From NCBI GenBank assembly GCA_000961805.1, contig LADV01000259.1, forward strand, positions 1-54,644: DNA of 54,644 nucleotides, given 5' to 3'. Source of the stretch: Peptococcaceae bacterium BRH_c23 (GTDB taxonomy: Bacteria; Bacillota_B; Desulfitobacteriia; Desulfitobacteriales; Desulfitobacteriaceae). Below the pieces are notes generated by a model. The model ran no database searches, was not told the DNA's origin, and was given only the letters and a program-made list of their open reading frames with translations. Positions 1 through 9,517 of this stretch are shown one piece after another. Each line of letters opens with the position of its first letter. Position 1 is the first letter of the stretch. The position numbers and the translations under genes are program-made.

Positions 1-77
<77 letters not shown>

Positions 78-171
78 AAGTTATTCAAACCTCTTAACTT
101 GAAGAAGATGATTCGCTCATGATTTATTTTGAAACTCTTTCGAGTTTCTCTCATTGGCTGTCCTTGTTGTT

Positions 172-243
172 TAGTTTTCAAAGACCAATGGACGACGGCA
201 CGGATGTGCCTAGTGTCGAATATGTCAAGGATGACATATTCGA
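172..243 (-). promoter_or_regulatory. rRNA leader: boxA-like site and perfect hairpin
   Basis: The transcribed leader contains TGGTCTTTGAAAACTAA (172-188, minus strand), which matches the boxA antitermination sequence of Bacillota rRNA operons. Just upstream in the transcript is a perfect inverted repeat, TCGAATATGTCA and its complement around a four-base loop (216-243). The hairpin may be a processing or antitermination structure. The rest of 77-560 is leader with no credible gene. Confidence 0.6.
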
Positions 244-477
244 CCGGTCTGGGTGTCACCGGAGCCCGAAGACACTGTCTTCGCACGTATTAACCATCTT
301 GCAGGATGGCGGGAGGTGACCAAAGACCATGACTCTTCAGGCCGTTTTGCGGCCGGATTTACATCTTAGCATTTCCAACTCTCGTTGTCAACAACTAATT
401 TAAACTCAGTTTTGATCAAGCAACTTGAAGCATTTACCCCTCACATTTCGATCATCGTGCGTTTGTGGCACTCAGTT

Positions 478-506
478 ATAATACCATTTTCAGCATATGC
501 TGTCAA
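478..506 (-). promoter_or_regulatory. rRNA operon promoter P2 (sigma-A)
   Basis: On the minus strand a perfect -35 box TTGACA (501-506) is followed after exactly 17 bases by TATTAT (478-483). This is the promoter nearer to the 16S gene, about 400 bases upstream of it. Confidence 0.8.
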
Positions 507-560
507 CTGTTATTTTTAACCGACATTGCTCTCGGTCCACTCGGTGGAGCAACGTTTGTA

Positions 561-589
561 ATAATATCATCGACGTAAATAAATGTCAA
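561..589 (-). promoter_or_regulatory. rRNA operon promoter P1 (sigma-A)
   Basis: On the minus strand TTGACA (584-589) is followed after 17 bases by TATTAT (561-566). With the second promoter 83 bases downstream it forms the tandem arrangement usual for Bacillota rRNA operons. Confidence 0.8.
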
Positions 590-596
590 CTGTTTT

Positions 597-713
597 TTAG
601 GTTGAATCCTTAGCCTTGTTCGGAAAAAACAAAACCAAGATCAGGCTTACTGCTGCCATAATGAGCACACCCCAAAAGACATAGCTTAGAGAACTCTCCA
701 ATGCTGATGTCAT
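597..713 (-). pseudogene. C-terminal remnant of an MFS-type transporter
   Basis: A 38-residue minus-strand reading frame ends SLILVLFFPNKAKDST and contains SSLSYVFWGVLIMAA. This looks like the last transmembrane helix and cytoplasmic tail of a major facilitator drug-exporter-type protein. An in-frame TAA lies four codons upstream of the ATG, no ribosome binding site is visible and the rest of the gene is absent. The stop codon lies only eight bases from the -35 box of rRNA promoter P1. The region 714-816 holds a short hairpin (GTCCC/GGGAC, 774-789) and nothing else recognised. Confidence 0.5.
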
Positions 714-816
714 TGTGGATTAGATCATTTTGCTCAACCACAGGGAAACCTTCTTTACTCTAAATGTGTGTTCGTCCCACAAGCGGGACATTTGAGGAGC
801 TCCTCCCAATCCTCGC

Positions 817-3024
817 TTATTTATGCTTCTCTAAAACTGCTCGGATCGTAAACCATTCTACCTCGTCGGATAGAAGATCTCTAATGGGTCGTAATCTCTC
901 ACGACCTACCTGTCTTACTGCCTCTAGAATATGGGATTCTTGATCAATCGGAATAAAATCATCCCAAGGCACAGCATATCCTTCCTGAGAACATCGTACT
1001 AGATGATCCTCAACCGTGAGTAAAGTCACCTTCCTAACTGCTGCAATATCCTTTAAGGTGTATCCTTCTTGGTAGAGCTGAAAGGTTTGGAGATGACTTG
1101 ACACTTTATCTTTAGCACTCTTCGCAGAGTTAGTACTCTTTGAAGCGTTGGTGCTTTTTGCGGAATTTGAAATCTCCTGCGAAGGGTCACTGTTTACTTG
1201 GGCATTTATTAACTCTGAGGATAGCGATTTCGCGATCTCATTACCCTGGTTTTCTCCCTTAAAATTCCGAATTTCCTCTAAAAATTGATCCCCGTATTTT
1301 TCTAACTTTCGCTCCCCAACTCCACTAATCCGAATTAAGGAGCGTTTATCCTTCGGACATACTTGTGCCATTTCTCGTAAGGTAGTGTCTGCAAAAATCA
1401 TGTACGGGGGTAGGTTTTCCTGAAGAGCTATTTTTCTGCGCAACACACGAAGATGATCAAAGAGACTAACCTCTTCCACTTTTTCACTAGATGGCTTAGG
1501 TGATAATCTCTGCGTGACAGTTGCTTCCCCTTTTAAAACCGCAAGTGCTATAGGCAGGAGTTTTACAACTGGGTATTCACCCGTCGATAATTGTAAAAAG
1601 TTCTCCGCCACTAAATAGTTAATCCGATCTTTAATCTCTTGGAGTGGTATTTCTTTCATTATTCCATGCGTCGAAAGCTCGTCAAAGCGTAGTTCAAGAA
1701 TCTTGGCCTTGCGCGATCCCTTTAATACCTCCGCCACCAATCCAATTCCGAAACGTTCTCGCATCCGATAAATGCAGGAAAATATCTTTTGGGCATCCAC
1801 CGTGATATCGTTCATTTCACGATCGTCATTACAACTACTACAGTTACCGCATTCTTCTTGAACGTTTTCTTCATTAAAGTATTCTAAAATCGTCTTGCGT
1901 AAGCAACGAGGAGTGTGACAGTATTCGACCATCCCCTGAAGCTTCTTAAACTCATTCATTTTACGCTCGGGTTGAAAAATACTCTGTTCAATTAAATATC
2001 GTTGTAACACAACATCCTGAGGGGAAAACAGCAATAAACACTCTCCTGGGTCTCCATCTCTGCCAGCACGTCCCGCCTCCTGATAGTAGGCTTCCATATT
2101 TTTAGGCATATTGTAATGGATTACGTACCGGACATTCGATTTATCAATTCCCATCCCGAAGGCATTGGTAGCCACCATAACCGTTCTTTCATCGAAGAGA
2201 AAATCCTCTTGGCTTTTTTGACGATCTTCATCATTCATACCCGCGTGGTATTTTCCAACCTTAACACCACTTTTAGCAAGAAACTCTTGAAGACTGTCCA
2301 CTTCTTTACGTGTCCCAGCATAAATAATGCCTGATTGATCGGCATGTGTTTGCACGTAATCCAAAACGAAAACCCTCTTGTTTTCTCCACGAAACGTTAA
2401 AAACGTCAGGTTTGGGCGGTCAAAACCAGTGACAAAGATGCCTGGTTGCCTTAACTCTAAGAGACGGACAATATCTGCTTGGACCTCCTCAGTTGCCGTC
2501 GCTGTGAAAGCCCCGATCAGCGGTTTATTCGAAAATGATTTAATAAAAGGTCCAAGCTGAAGATAACTCGGTCTAAAATCATGGCCCCACTGCGAGACGC
2601 AATGGGCCTCATCAATTGCCAAGAAGGAGACCTGTAGAGATTCCAAGAGAACACGAAAACTCTCCGACTCTAAGCGTTCAGGCGCAACATACAATAACTT
2701 ATATTCTCCGTCTGCAGCCCGTTTAATCCGCGATCGAACTTCCTGAAGAGACAATGAACTATTAATAAAGGTGGCGGGTACCCCATATTGTTGCAGAGCG
2801 TCCACCTGATCTTTCATTAAGGAGATTAACGGGGAAATGACAAGAGTCGTTCCCTTAAATAACAATGTGGGAATTTGGTAAGCCAAGGATTTCCCTGCCC
2901 CTGTCGGCATAATGGCCAATGTATCCCTACCCCGGAGTAAACTTTCGATGACTTTTTGCTGGCCATCTCGGAATTGAGTATACCCGAAATACCTTTGCAG
3001 TACCTCCAAGGCCTTTTCCATCAT
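817..3024 (-). CDS. recQ: ATP-dependent DNA helicase RecQ
   Basis: A 3'-5' DNA helicase of the RecQ family acting in recombination and replication-fork repair. The sequence shows Walker A TGAGKS (residues 41-46), a DEAH box (138-141), the QEAGRAGRDG motif VI, and the RecQ zinc module with four cysteines (CLRKTILEYF, then C-x2-C-x2-C). An HRDC domain follows (around 530-600) and a C-terminal RQC-type helix-turn-helix (around 650-700). At 735 residues it is longer than E. coli RecQ. The extra length is mainly a Ser/Thr/Ala/Lys-rich linker before the C-terminal domain. The start is the first of two consecutive ATG codons, with AAGGAG ten bases upstream. The gene is apparently monocistronic, with pcm behind it in the same direction. 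Confidence 0.95.
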   Translation of the reverse strand: MMEKALEVLQRYFGYTQFRDGQQKVIESLLRGRDTLAIMPTGAGKSLAYQIPTLLFKGTTLVISPLISLMKDQVDALQQYGVPATFINSSLSLQEVRSRIKRAADGEYKLLYVAPERLESESFRVLLESLQVSFLAIDEAHCVSQWGHDFRPSYLQLGPFIKSFSNKPLIGAFTATATEEVQADIVRLLELRQPGIFVTGFDRPNLTFLTFRGENKRVFVLDYVQTHADQSGIIYAGTRKEVDSLQEFLAKSGVKVGKYHAGMNDEDRQKSQEDFLFDERTVMVATNAFGMGIDKSNVRYVIHYNMPKNMEAYYQEAGRAGRDGDPGECLLLFSPQDVVLQRYLIEQSIFQPERKMNEFKKLQGMVEYCHTPRCLRKTILEYFNEENVQEECGNCSSCNDDREMNDITVDAQKIFSCIYRMRERFGIGLVAEVLKGSRKAKILELRFDELSTHGIMKEIPLQEIKDRINYLVAENFLQLSTGEYPVVKLLPIALAVLKGEATVTQRLSPKPSSEKVEEVSLFDHLRVLRRKIALQENLPPYMIFADTTLREMAQVCPKDKRSLIRISGVGERKLEKYGDQFLEEIRNFKGENQGNEIAKSLSSELINAQVNSDPSQEISNSAKSTNASKSTNSAKSAKDKVSSHLQTFQLYQEGYTLKDIAAVRKVTLLTVEDHLVRCSQEGYAVPWDDFIPIDQESHILEAVRQVGRERLRPIRDLLSDEVEWFTIRAVLEKHK

Positions 3025-3090
3025 AATAGAACAACTCCTTAAGTTATAAAACTTTCTAAGCTGTCCTCATTATAACAAAAAAAGACCAGT

Positions 3091-3792
3091 TTAAGGGTTT
3101 TTATCGATAGGTTTTTCTGCCTCTGTCCAACCTTTTGTACCAATTAGTGGAACAAAACGCACTAAACCTAAATTTTCTTCTAACAATTCACGGGTCCATG
3201 TTTTCTTAACACGCAGTAGATGTTGATTCCCTGTATCTCCAACGGGAATAACCAAGCGACCGCCCAGGGCTAATTGATCTATTAAAGAATCCGGTATCAC
3301 CGGACCTCCGGCCGTTACCAGTATTGCATCATAGGGTGCTTTTTCTGACCATCCCAACGTTCCGTCTCCTACGCGCACCTCAATATTCTTATAACTCTGC
3401 TTGCTAAATCGTTCCTTGGCGAGCCGGGCTAGCATTTCATGACGTTCAATTGTATAGATGCTCTGAGCTATTCTAGATAGTATCGCTGCCGAATAACCAG
3501 AACCCGTACCGATTTCCAAGACTTTATCACTCGTTTTTAGCTCTAAAGCCTGAGCCATCAGGGCTACGATATACGGCTGACTAATGGTTTGCCCCATTTC
3601 TATGTCTAGGGCAGTGTCATAATAGGCAAACGCTTGATTGTTTTCACTTACATACCTGTGACGTGGAACTGAAAGCATACTATTGATAACCGCCTCATCC
3701 GTAATGTCGCGGCCTACGAGTTGTGTTTGTACCATCCATTCACACTCGGCTTGTCTACCTTCAAAATCATCCTTACTATAATCTTTGTTCAA
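3091..3792 (-). CDS. pcm: Protein-L-isoaspartate O-methyltransferase
   Basis: An S-adenosylmethionine-dependent repair enzyme that methylates isoaspartyl residues formed by protein ageing. The SAM-binding motif I, VLEIGTGSGYSAAIL, is near residues 97-111. The family signature SQPYIVALMAQAL precedes it, and VTAGGPVIPDSL lies at the expected place. The length of 233 residues is typical (about 210-230). The start is a TTG (3790-3792) with GGGGAA about eight bases upstream. It lies 66 bases upstream of recQ in the same direction, so co-transcription is possible. Confidence 0.93.
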   Translation of the reverse strand: MNKDYSKDDFEGRQAECEWMVQTQLVGRDITDEAVINSMLSVPRHRYVSENNQAFAYYDTALDIEMGQTISQPYIVALMAQALELKTSDKVLEIGTGSGYSAAILSRIAQSIYTIERHEMLARLAKERFSKQSYKNIEVRVGDGTLGWSEKAPYDAILVTAGGPVIPDSLIDQLALGGRLVIPVGDTGNQHLLRVKKTWTRELLEENLGLVRFVPLIGTKGWTEAEKPIDKNP

Positions 3793-3863
3793 TTTTTCTT
3801 CCCCTTTACATATGATTTTTATTATTTTATCCGTATTGAAGAGTTTTAATTAATGCAAAACAA

Positions 3864-3889
3864 TAAAAGGAGGCGCTGCATGCACCTCC
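3864..3889 (-). terminator. Terminator after the two-component cluster
   Basis: On the minus strand GGAGGTGC and GCGCCTCC form a stem around a five-base loop, followed by TTTTATTGTTTT. It lies about 65 bases after the stop codon at 3954 and separates the signalling cluster from pcm. Confidence 0.75.
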
Positions 3890-3953
3890 CTCTTACGAGT
3901 TTTGATGATAAGTATTAGATCCTACTCAATCGCAATCATGAAGAAATTCTAAA

Positions 3954-5021
3954 TTATACCAGAAATTTAAACTTGGCAACCACATTGCAGTCAACCCTTG
4001 CACAATGGAAGCTCCCTTTAAGAACCCTCATAATATGGCTAAGAAGAGGATTTAGTACTATAATACAGGCGTCCAAGTGTTGTTCGAGATCCATTTTAAG
4101 CGATGCCGCTTTGACATCAGACAGATTCTCCACAACCAAGTAAATGCTAAACATTCGTTCGCCCTGGCCTTTATCCATTTGACAAGAGATTTTTACATTC
4201 TTAGTCCTGGCTTCTCCACTACTCAACAGATCTACAACAGCATTTGATAAGTTATAAATCAATTCAGTATTGGTCTTGAACGTATCTATCTCGTCCGTTT
4301 TAATTCCTATTTCAAGAGTCTTGACCCCTTTTGATGTAATCTTTTCTTTCATTTCATTGGAGAATTCCAGCATACTCTTTTCTGATATTTTTTCAAATGA
4401 AATCCCTAGAATTGCTCTTACAATTATGGAGGCAGTCTCGACCTTTCTTTTAATCAAGTTCGGGCTATTCTCTATATTAATTTCGTTAAGAATTATGTCA
4501 AACGCACTGCTCCCGATAAGGGCTTGAACCTCAGCATTTCTTTTCGCATAAGCGATTACATCTTCGAATCTTTTCAACATATTTTGATAGGCTTGGTTTT
4601 GCATTTTTAAGGTTTCTTTATACTCATCCCGCTCCTCTTGCAGCCTATGATACTCCAATGCCTGCAGAATGACCCCCTTGAACTCTTCCTCCAATTTCCA
4701 TGGTTTGAGGATAAATTTAAATATATTTGCTTGGTTTAAGGTAAGAATAATCTGTTGAAGCTGGGCATACCCGGAAAGGACAACCCTTACTGTTTTGGGA
4801 TACCTATTTTTAACTTCTTTAAGAAGCGTTAACCCATCCATTTCCGGCATACGCATATCACTCACAATTACGCTCACTGGTTCTTTTTCAAGCACTTCAA
4901 GAGCCTGCTGACCACTAGAGGCAAATATGCAATTGTATTCCTCATCGATTAACCCTCTTCTCAGGGAATTTAATATGTTTTCTTCGTCATCTACAAAAAG
5001 AACAGTTGCTTGTTTGGGCAT
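3954..5021 (-). CDS. Response regulator with an uncharacterised C-terminal domain
   Basis: Residues 1-125 form a CheY-like receiver with acidic pair DD (11-12), phospho-acceptor Asp55 in VIVSDMRMPEMDG and the conserved lysine in FKFILKPW. A coiled-coil linker of about 30 residues follows (around 125-165). The remaining ~190 residues match no output domain that I recognise: no HTH, GGDEF, HD-GYP or clear kinase motif. They may be a divergent sensor or ATPase-like fold. The start ATG has GAGGAGG seven bases upstream. It is the last gene of a kinase/HDOD-regulator/regulator cluster and shares its receiver type with the preceding gene. Confidence 0.8.
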   Translation of the reverse strand: MPKQATVLFVDDEENILNSLRRGLIDEEYNCIFASSGQQALEVLEKEPVSVIVSDMRMPEMDGLTLLKEVKNRYPKTVRVVLSGYAQLQQIILTLNQANIFKFILKPWKLEEEFKGVILQALEYHRLQEERDEYKETLKMQNQAYQNMLKRFEDVIAYAKRNAEVQALIGSSAFDIILNEINIENSPNLIKRKVETASIIVRAILGISFEKISEKSMLEFSNEMKEKITSKGVKTLEIGIKTDEIDTFKTNTELIYNLSNAVVDLLSSGEARTKNVKISCQMDKGQGERMFSIYLVVENLSDVKAASLKMDLEQHLDACIIVLNPLLSHIMRVLKGSFHCARVDCNVVAKFKFLV

Positions 5022-5040
5022 AATGAACCTCCTCGACTCA

Positions 5041-6215
5041 TCAATTTATTTCCAACATGTTTAGTTCTTCTTCAAATTCCGATTGTACTAAGCCTATTTT
5101 CATAAAAGCTTCCGGGGAAAATCTTGTTAACTGGGGAACTTTAAGCATGTCCCAAGCATATTTCTGAGCAATATGAACCCCTATTACCAATTCAGAATTC
5201 ACGATCCTTTCATCAAATGGGTTGTGATGGTAAAGGGCTGCTTCCACTATAGGAAAAGGTAGGTCCCACCATCTAAGAAGATACCCTCCAGTTTCTTGGT
5301 GAGTAGCGTTGAATTCTGCTCTTTCAAGCTCAATAAAATCAAATCCCTCTTTTACTACGGCTTTTTTCTAAAATCTATATAATTTTTCGAGAAGGATTTA
5401 ATCATAAATACAACCCCGATATTGTGTAGCAACCCAGCAGAATTAGCTACTTCAGGTATCTTTTTGTGTAAACACTTCTCATATATAAAGAGTAAAATCT
5501 TGTTGGATAAAAAAGCATGCTTCCATAGTTCTTCTACAAAGTCTATTCTTCCACCCGAAACACTCATAACATCAATAATGGACGTAGCAAGAATGAAGCT
5601 ACGGATGTTCTTAAGACCCAAGTAGGTAAGCGCTTGCTTTACGGAACCCGTTTTTACCCCATAGAAGGCTGAGTTGGCAAGATGTAATACTTTTGTAGAT
5701 ATGGCAAGGTCCCGTTCTATTTCTCGCGATATTTCGATAATTCCCTCATCGTTATCAATCATCTCAATAACTCTCTGAAAACTGGATTTTATCGTTGGCA
5801 GGCCTTCAAAGTTGTTTATGAGCAGCAAAAGGTCATTGTTAGAAAGCAAATCTTCTGTTTCAAAAATCTGCTCCACAAGCTTAAGCAGTGCATCATTATT
5901 CCAAGGCTTGAACATATAGAGCTTGGCAATGTTTTGCCGCAAAGCCTTAAATACAATTTTTTCATCCGCATAGCCGCTTAGTACAACTCTTAATATTTTC
6001 GGATAGTTTTCCCTTACCTTGCACAACAATTGATATCCATCCATATATGGCATTCGCATATCACTTACAATGAGATTAATTTCCTCACGTTCTAAAATCT
6101 TTAAAGCATCTTCTCCACTCTCTACTGTAAGCACATCATAATCGGTGTCAATAAACAGTCTTTTCAGAGATTTAAGAATCTGAACCTCATCATCTACGAA
6201 AAGTATTCTTTTCAT
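5041..6215 (-). pseudogene. Response regulator with HDOD domain, split by a frameshift
   Basis: The receiver (residues 1-125, Asp52 in LIVSDMRMPYMDG) is followed by an HDOD domain starting near LPTIKSSFQRV and including LHLANSAFYGVKTGSVKQALTYLG split over that stretch. The frame hits a TAG at 5355 just after DFRKKP. Adding one A to the six-A run (5362-5367) restores a continuous frame reading DFRKKAVVKEGFDFIELE and on through WWDLPFPIVEAALYHHNPF to the stop at 5041. The full product would be about 390 residues, normal for this family. It is either a real frameshift or a sequencing error in a homopolymer. The start has GGAGGAGGG upstream. HDOD proteins link two-component signals to motility or second-messenger control. 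Confidence 0.85.
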
Positions 6216-6274
6216 GTGGTCCCTCCTCCGATGCTCTCTTAGTGACCAACGGTAATAAAATAGCTCACTTTACA

Positions 6275-7648
6275 CTAAGCTCCATCATGTCGTTGGCACA
6301 ATATACAGGGAGTATTTATGGATACTTTGTTTATCTCATTGTCCATTTCTTCCTTCTTTTTTAAAGGTATAGAAATATAAAACCAAGCTCCACCTTCAGT
6401 TCTATTTCCAGCTGTAATCATTCCATTATGTTTATTGACTATAATGTCATGCGAGATGCTCAAGCCGAGCCCGGTTCCCTCTCCTACATCCTTTGTGGTG
6501 AAAAATGGGTCAAATATTTTCCCTAATACCTGCTCCGGTATGCCCGGACCATCATCCATGATTTTTAAAAATACGGCATCTTGTACACTTTCGGTGAGAA
6601 TTATAATACGTCCGCGGTCGCTCCTGTCTTGAGCCTTGATAGCCTGTATGGCATTTACCAAGATATTAAGTATCACTTGCCCCAACTGGCCTCTATTGCA
6701 CTCCAGCTCGGGTAATTCCTCAAAATGGGTTTCAATATCTATCGTATATTTTGCCTCGTTTTTTACGATCAGCAAGGCATCCTCTATAATTGAATTCAAA
6801 TTATTATAAACAGTATCATTCTCTATTCCGGTTCGAGCAAAACTTTTAAGCGTTTGGACAATCTTAGAAATCCTATCTATACCCTCTCCAGAATCCTTCA
6901 TAATTGAATTAAGCTCCTCCATCACAAAATCAAACTTAAATTTACGTTCAGCTTCACGGACATTTGTGAAGTAAACTTGTCCCTCTTTGTGATACAAGCC
7001 CAGTTGCTCCAGACCTTCCAAGCTTTTTCTATAAACACTGACAACTTGCTTTATCTTTCCTGCAAAATTATTCATTGTCTCAATATTGCTTCCCACATAA
7101 CCTAACGGATTATTAATCTCATGGGCTACTCCAGCAGCAAGCTCTCCTATGGATGCCAGCTTTTCCTTTTGAATCATTTGAAACTGTGCTTCTTTGATAA
7201 CTTTATTTAATTGCTTTAATTCAGAATTTTGGTCCCTCAACCGTTGGTACATTTTCTGAAGAATCTTAGCATTGTTACGGGTATTTACAGCCGCTTTCAA
7301 CCTTGCCTGCAGTTCAGTCACATCGATCGGTTTTTTAAGATAATCATCTGCTCCCCTATCAAAGCAGATTTTGAAAGTTTCTGCATCGCTTAAAGATGTA
7401 AGGATAATGATTTGAACATCATTTAACCTATAATTCTTCCTTAGTTGTTCTATGACCTCAGTTCCATTCATTATAGGCATGATAATGTCCAAAAGAACAA
7501 TATCGATATCATGCTCTACAACAAGTTTCTCCACTTCCAATGGGTTTTGGCATAAAAATACCTCATAGTCACTTGACATTCTTTGTAAGTAAGCTTCAGC
7601 GACCTTAAGATTAAGTCTTTCATCATCCACTACAAGAATATTTATCAA
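6275..7648 (-). CDS. Hybrid sensor histidine kinase with N-terminal receiver domain
   Basis: Residues 1-120 are a receiver (Asp54 in IDIVLLDIIMPIMNG). A coiled coil follows (125-165), then a HisKA domain with His176 in GVAHEINNPLG, and a HATPase_c domain with N box (LVNAIQAI), G1 box (DDGPGIP) and G2 box (GEGTGLGLSIS). No transmembrane segment or sensory domain is seen, so it is cytosolic and probably answers to another kinase through its receiver. Start is TTG with GGGGGAAAA upstream. It is the first gene of a three-gene unit with the two response regulators. The gap 7649-7974 upstream is AT-rich; apart from a terminator I saw no gene in it. Confidence 0.92.
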   Translation of the reverse strand: MINILVVDDERLNLKVAEAYLQRMSSDYEVFLCQNPLEVEKLVVEHDIDIVLLDIIMPIMNGTEVIEQLRKNYRLNDVQIIILTSLSDAETFKICFDRGADDYLKKPIDVTELQARLKAAVNTRNNAKILQKMYQRLRDQNSELKQLNKVIKEAQFQMIQKEKLASIGELAAGVAHEINNPLGYVGSNIETMNNFAGKIKQVVSVYRKSLEGLEQLGLYHKEGQVYFTNVREAERKFKFDFVMEELNSIMKDSGEGIDRISKIVQTLKSFARTGIENDTVYNNLNSIIEDALLIVKNEAKYTIDIETHFEELPELECNRGQLGQVILNILVNAIQAIKAQDRSDRGRIIILTESVQDAVFLKIMDDGPGIPEQVLGKIFDPFFTTKDVGEGTGLGLSISHDIIVNKHNGMITAGNRTEGGAWFYISIPLKKKEEMDNEINKVSINTPCILCQRHDGA

Positions 7649-7918
7649 TTAAATTTTCCCCCATTCTGTAGGTCAGACTAATAATTTCCATCTATCTCAT
7701 TCATTTTCTTAGCTATCCAGTCTTAATTACTTTCTCGCTTATGCTCTCGTTACTTAATCAAGCTTCTGAAGTATGCTGATAAGCAGCCATAATCCCAATG
7801 ATTTCTTATTATTTCGACAAACCTCTGATATTTCCTTTTACCAATCCCTAATTATCAAAACACAGCTATCTACTACTCGAATTTTTCTCTACTACCTGAA
7901 CCTCTCGTAATTCTACAT

Positions 7919-7955
7919 AAAAATAGAAGGCCTATCCTTTGGATAATCCTTCTAT
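7919..7955 (-). terminator. Terminator after the M20 peptidase gene
   Basis: ATAGAAGG and CCTTCTAT form a perfect stem, with an inner ATCC/GGAT pairing, followed on the minus strand by TTTTTATG. It lies 20 bases after the peptidase stop codon. Confidence 0.75.
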
Positions 7956-7974
7956 ACGATTAAATCTTAACTAT

Positions 7975-9105
7975 TTAGCATTTTTCAACCTTCGCTACAG
8001 CTTTAATTATCTCCACAACTAACGTCGCTGTCCTGTAAAGATCTTCTTCTGCGATACTTTCCTCCGTTGTATGGGGCTTTTGCATACCGGTTCCCAATAC
8101 AACACACGGTACACCGTAGAGATTATAATAATTAGCATCGCTTCCCCCGCCAGTTGGACCAAAGGTTACCTTTAATCCCGCGTTTTTAGCAGCTTGGCTG
8201 GCAATGACTGCTACTTGAGCTTCCTCCCTAAGTGTAAATGGATCGTATAACCTAACTACCTCAATCTCGGCAACCGCGCCCATTTCCTCGGCACAACGCC
8301 GAAACGCTCCGCACATTTGATCAGTCTGACTTTCTAGTTTCCCTAGATCACGGCTTCTTGATTCACACGTGATTTCTACCCAGTCAGCGACAATATTTGT
8401 GGCCCTGCCACCTTGGATTGTTCCAATATTGGCGGTGGTTTCTTCATCTATCCTACCTGTTGGCATGCTAGCGATCGCTTTGGCCGCTACAACAATAGCG
8501 CTGATTCCCTCTTCAGGAGCCGCACCTGCATGAGATGCCTTGCCTTTAATGGTTACGTTGAGACGATCTTGCCCAGGGGCAGCAAGAACAATTTCTCCAG
8601 GTCCGCCGACACAGTCCAGAATGAATCCAACATCCGCTTGCAAGAGAGTTTTATCTAGATTCTTTGCGCCGTTGAGTCCCCCTTCTTCAGCAACACTAAA
8701 AATCACCTGAAGATCTCCATGCTCAAGACGCTTTTCTCGGATAACTCGGATAGCTTCTAAGATGGGAGCTATTCCTGATTTATCGTCTGCGCCTAAAATT
8801 GTCGATTTAGCGGAAGTGATCACTCCATTATGTAGTACAGGCTCAATATTTAGACAAGGGTCTACTGTGTCCATATGCGCAGATAGTAAAATAGTCGGAG
8901 CCTTCGGAAGGTTCCCTTTTAGGTAAGCGATAACATTGCCGCAGTTGCCACTAATCAATTGACCTGTGTTATCTTCCCTTACACTTAAGCCTAAACTTTC
9001 AAGACGATTTTTAAGGACATCTGCGATTTCTCGTTCATTTCTAGTAGGCGAATCAATTTTGATTAACTCAAAAAACTCGGCCAATAGTCTTTCTCGATTG
9101 ATCAT
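7975..9105 (-). CDS. M20-family zinc metallopeptidase (PepT-like)
   Basis: A two-zinc aminopeptidase or deacylase of the M20 family, closest in layout to tripeptidase T-type enzymes. Visible motifs are SAHMDTVDP (first zinc His and catalytic Asp), LGADDKSG (bridging Asp), EEGGLNG (catalytic Glu and ligand), a dimerisation domain around residues 180-290, and a C-terminal GGGSDANY with PHTTEES. The frame extends to a GTG at 9117, but ATG 9105 is preferred: it overlaps the HIT gene stop as TAATG, with GGTGG eight bases upstream. The product is 376 residues, normal for the family. It is the last gene of the ChrA-ChrA-HIT-M20 operon. Its true substrate is unknown. Confidence 0.88.
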   Translation of the reverse strand: MINRERLLAEFFELIKIDSPTRNEREIADVLKNRLESLGLSVREDNTGQLISGNCGNVIAYLKGNLPKAPTILLSAHMDTVDPCLNIEPVLHNGVITSAKSTILGADDKSGIAPILEAIRVIREKRLEHGDLQVIFSVAEEGGLNGAKNLDKTLLQADVGFILDCVGGPGEIVLAAPGQDRLNVTIKGKASHAGAAPEEGISAIVVAAKAIASMPTGRIDEETTANIGTIQGGRATNIVADWVEITCESRSRDLGKLESQTDQMCGAFRRCAEEMGAVAEIEVVRLYDPFTLREEAQVAVIASQAAKNAGLKVTFGPTGGGSDANYYNLYGVPCVVLGTGMQKPHTTEESIAEEDLYRTATLVVEIIKAVAKVEKC

Positions 9106-9446
9106 TAGGTATGCCACCGCACAGTCCCAGCATCCCCTTGATAACGGGGGATGACATGAACATGCAAGTGGAAAATTGTCTGTCCTGAAGCGGGTCCTGT
9201 ATTAGCCCCTACATTGTATCCGTCTGGATGATACTTTTCGTCCAGTTCCGCCTTTACTCTCTGGAGAAGATTCCCTATACTTGCCATCTCCTCTGCGGTC
9301 GCCTCAAAGATATTACTAATGTGTCTCTTGGTTACAATTAAGACATGCCCCTCGCTGACAGGATACTTGTCAAAGAATGCCAAGGCTAGCTCATTTTCTA
9401 AGAAGATCTTAGTCCCTGGCAGAGTGCAAAAAATGCATTCTTTCAT
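9105..9446 (-). CDS. HIT-family nucleotide hydrolase
   Basis: A small histidine-triad protein (113 residues) with the active site HLHVHVIPRY (HxHxHxxP) and an N-terminal CxxC (CIFC) that may bind zinc. HIT proteins cleave nucleotide phosphoramidates and similar AMP conjugates. The open frame extends upstream, but the start at 9446 (MKECIFC) is chosen because AAGGAG lies nine bases before this ATG and matches the usual family N-terminus. The upstream extension contains a second pair of cysteines and is probably untranslated. Its stop overlaps the peptidase start. Confidence 0.9.
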   Translation of the reverse strand: MKECIFCTLPGTKIFLENELALAFFDKYPVSEGHVLIVTKRHISNIFEATAEEMASIGNLLQRVKAELDEKYHPDGYNVGANTGPASGQTIFHLHVHVIPRYQGDAGTVRWHT

Positions 9447-9517
9447 CACTGTCCACTCCTTCATCTTATTTGCTATACATAATGGACAAACATTAGCTAG
9501 TTCAAGCATCTAATCCT

